NCBI GenBank assembly: GCA_937891565.1
Contig: CALAHA010000394.1
Location: 1-20,717 of the forward strand
Source: an uncultured Ilumatobacter sp.
GTDB taxonomy: Bacteria; Actinomycetota; Acidimicrobiia; Acidimicrobiales; Ilumatobacteraceae
Length of the DNA stretch: 20,717 nt
Reading direction: 5' to 3'
The notes under the pieces were generated by a model. The model saw nothing but the letters and a program-made list of their open reading frames with translations. It was not told the DNA's origin and searched no databases. Numbering within the stretch: position 1 is the stretch's first letter; the number at the start of each line of letters is the position of its first letter. Below, in pieces: positions 19,350 to 20,717 of this stretch. A program made the translations under genes and the position numbers.

Positions 19350-20717
19350 ATGACCGATCAGCTCGTTGCTCGCGAACGGACTCTCGACCTCGATATCGAC
19401 GGCATGACTTGCGGCTCGTGCGCTGCGCGCATCCAGAAAGTGCTCCAACGCCAGACCGGAGTTGCCGACGCTGAAGTCAACTACGCCAGCGGCCGAGCCG
19501 TCGTCACCCCCGCTCCTGGCGCCACATTGGACCCGGCTCTTCTCGCCGACGCCGTCAAAAAGGCCGGCTACGAACTCACCGCTCGCAACGATAACGGCGC
19601 CCGCAACGACGTGGCATCGGGCCCAACCGCAGCCGAGCGCGCCGACCAGGCCGATGGCGATGAGGCGAAGCATCGGGCGCTGTGGCTCCGACGGGCAGTG
19701 ATCTCGGCACCGGTCGCCCTGTTCATGGTGTCGACCATGCTGTACCACGACTTCGCGATGGAGAATACGTGGTTGCGATGGCTGCAGTTCGCGCTCGCTC
19801 TCCCGATCCAGTTCTACGTGGGTTGGCCGATCTTCGTCGGCGCTGCACAACGCGCCCGCCACCTGACAGCGAACATGGACACGTTGATCACGATGGGCAC
19901 GCTCTCGGCGTTCACGTTCTCGACCTACCAATTGTTCACCGACGGAATGGAGCTGTACTTCGAAGCCGCCGTGGTGATCATGTTCTTCATCACCCTGGGT
20001 CGGTATCTCGAAGCCCGTGCAAAGGGCCGTGCCGGCAAGGCACTGCGAGCCCTCGTCGAGTTGGGCGCCAAAGAAGCACGTCTCGTGCGTGACGGTGTCG
20101 AGCAAATGGTGCCGGTTGAGTCGGTCCAGGTCGGTGACTTCGTCAAGATCCGGCCCGGCGAGAAGGTGCCCGTCGATGGCGAAGTCGTCGAAGGTGCGAG
20201 CGCTGTGGACGAATCGATGCTGACCGGTGAATCGCTCCCGGTCGACAAACATCCAGGCGACAAGGTTGCAGGCGCCACGGTCAACACCTCCGGCGTCCTC
20301 ACCATCAGGGCGACGGCGATCGGCTCGGAAACGGCACTCGCCCAGATCGTCAAACTCGTCGAAGACGCCCAGACCGGAAAGTCTGCAGCGCAGCGTTTGG
20401 CTGACCGAATCTCGGCAGTCTTCGTCCCGATCGTGATGTTGATTTCGCTGCTCACGTTCCTCGGCTGGACCGTCATCGGCGGCAGCGTCAGCAACGGCGT
20501 GTACGCGGCGGTTGCGGTGTTGATCATTGCTTGCCCGTGTGCCCTCGGGTTGGCAACGCCGATGGCGATCATGGTCGGTACCGGACGCGGAGCGCAGCTC
20601 GGGATCCTCATCAAGTCTGTCGAAGTGCTCGAACGCACTCGGCGCATCACCACGGTGGTGTTTGACAAGACCGGCACACTCACCGAAGGTGCCATGTCAG
20701 TCACCGACATCGTCGCG
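19350..20717 (+). CDS. Copper-translocating P-type ATPase (CopA-like), C-terminal part outside window
   Basis: The first 456 residues of a heavy-metal P1B-type ATPase that exports metal ions from the cytoplasm using ATP. An N-terminal metal-binding domain has GMTCGSC (residues 18-24). Membrane helices follow, then the actuator loop with the TGES motif (SMLTGESLPVDK). The transmembrane CPC motif sits in IACPCALGLATPMAIMVGTG, and the phosphorylation site is DKTGTLTEG. The GLATP-x-AIMVGTG context after CPC matches Cu(I) exporters rather than ZntA-type Zn/Cd pumps. The ATP-binding domain and last two helices, which would settle ion choice, lie beyond 20717. It follows the MerR-family gene by 48 bases, behind its own operator, with no ribosome binding site upstream of the ATG. 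Confidence 0.94.
   Translation, partial: MTDQLVARERTLDLDIDGMTCGSCAARIQKVLQRQTGVADAEVNYASGRAVVTPAPGATLDPALLADAVKKAGYELTARNDNGARNDVASGPTAAERADQADGDEAKHRALWLRRAVISAPVALFMVSTMLYHDFAMENTWLRWLQFALALPIQFYVGWPIFVGAAQRARHLTANMDTLITMGTLSAFTFSTYQLFTDGMELYFEAAVVIMFFITLGRYLEARAKGRAGKALRALVELGAKEARLVRDGVEQMVPVESVQVGDFVKIRPGEKVPVDGEVVEGASAVDESMLTGESLPVDKHPGDKVAGATVNTSGVLTIRATAIGSETALAQIVKLVEDAQTGKSAAQRLADRISAVFVPIVMLISLLTFLGWTVIGGSVSNGVYAAVAVLIIACPCALGLATPMAIMVGTGRGAQLGILIKSVEVLERTRRITTVVFDKTGTLTEGAMSVTDIVA

Noticed and set aside
19134..20252. Minus-strand open frame opposite the MerR-family gene and the ATPase
   Set aside because: Antisense to two genes with diagnostic motifs; composition is not protein-like.

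Overview
The window looks like a chromosomal segment of a GC-rich member of the Actinomycetota. A WhiB-type iron-sulfur regulator, an actinorhodopsin-like proton pump, frequent GTG starts and high GC all point that way. An aquatic lineage such as the Acidimicrobiia is my best guess, but that is inference. I see no transposase, integrase, CRISPR array or rRNA.

Left block (1-5095): an amine or amino-alcohol catabolic locus. A divergent aldehyde dehydrogenase (cut by the window edge) faces a tight operon of a class I amidotransferase-type gamma-glutamyl hydrolase (PuuD-like), a short-chain dehydrogenase and a glutamine-synthetase-like ligase (PuuA/GlnA-like). Together they suggest a gamma-glutamylated pathway: ligate glutamate to the amine, oxidise the tail, then hydrolyse. 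A convergent VOC-fold protein and a divergent Lrp/AsnC regulator, with a 24-bp dyad between them, close the block.

Middle block (5411-11212): a light-harvesting locus. It opens beside a tRNA-Leu-like element whose 3' half is intact and whose 5' half is degenerate. Then come a WhiB regulator with a tiny overlapping ORF, and a xanthorhodopsin/actinorhodopsin-type proton pump with D93/T97/E104, retinal lysine K230 and the glycine (G151) linked to a carotenoid antenna. Divergent from the pump is a CarH/LitR-like regulator with an HTH and a cobalamin-binding domain (W-x9-EH motif). Their shared promoter region holds four TTAG repeats spaced exactly 10 bp apart. A DUF1990 gene follows. On the other strand sits an overlapping operon of two tiny membrane proteins, lycopene cyclase (crtY) and Brp/Blh beta-carotene cleavage enzyme, which together make retinal for the pump. 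A vitamin-B12 light sensor probably tunes the pump and perhaps its chromophore.

Right-middle block (11357-14911): membrane and redox accessory genes. These are two DoxX-like proteins, an MpaB/DUF2236 oxygenase-like protein, an orphan LuxR-type regulator with a degenerate receiver, and a YczE/YitT-like membrane protein.

Right block (14914-20717): groES-groEL (GroEL without the usual Gly-Met tail), a Kup potassium transporter, and a copper module of a MerR-family regulator plus a CopA-type P-type ATPase. The ATPase is cut by the window edge, lies behind a MerR-type long-spacer promoter, and appears to be leaderless.
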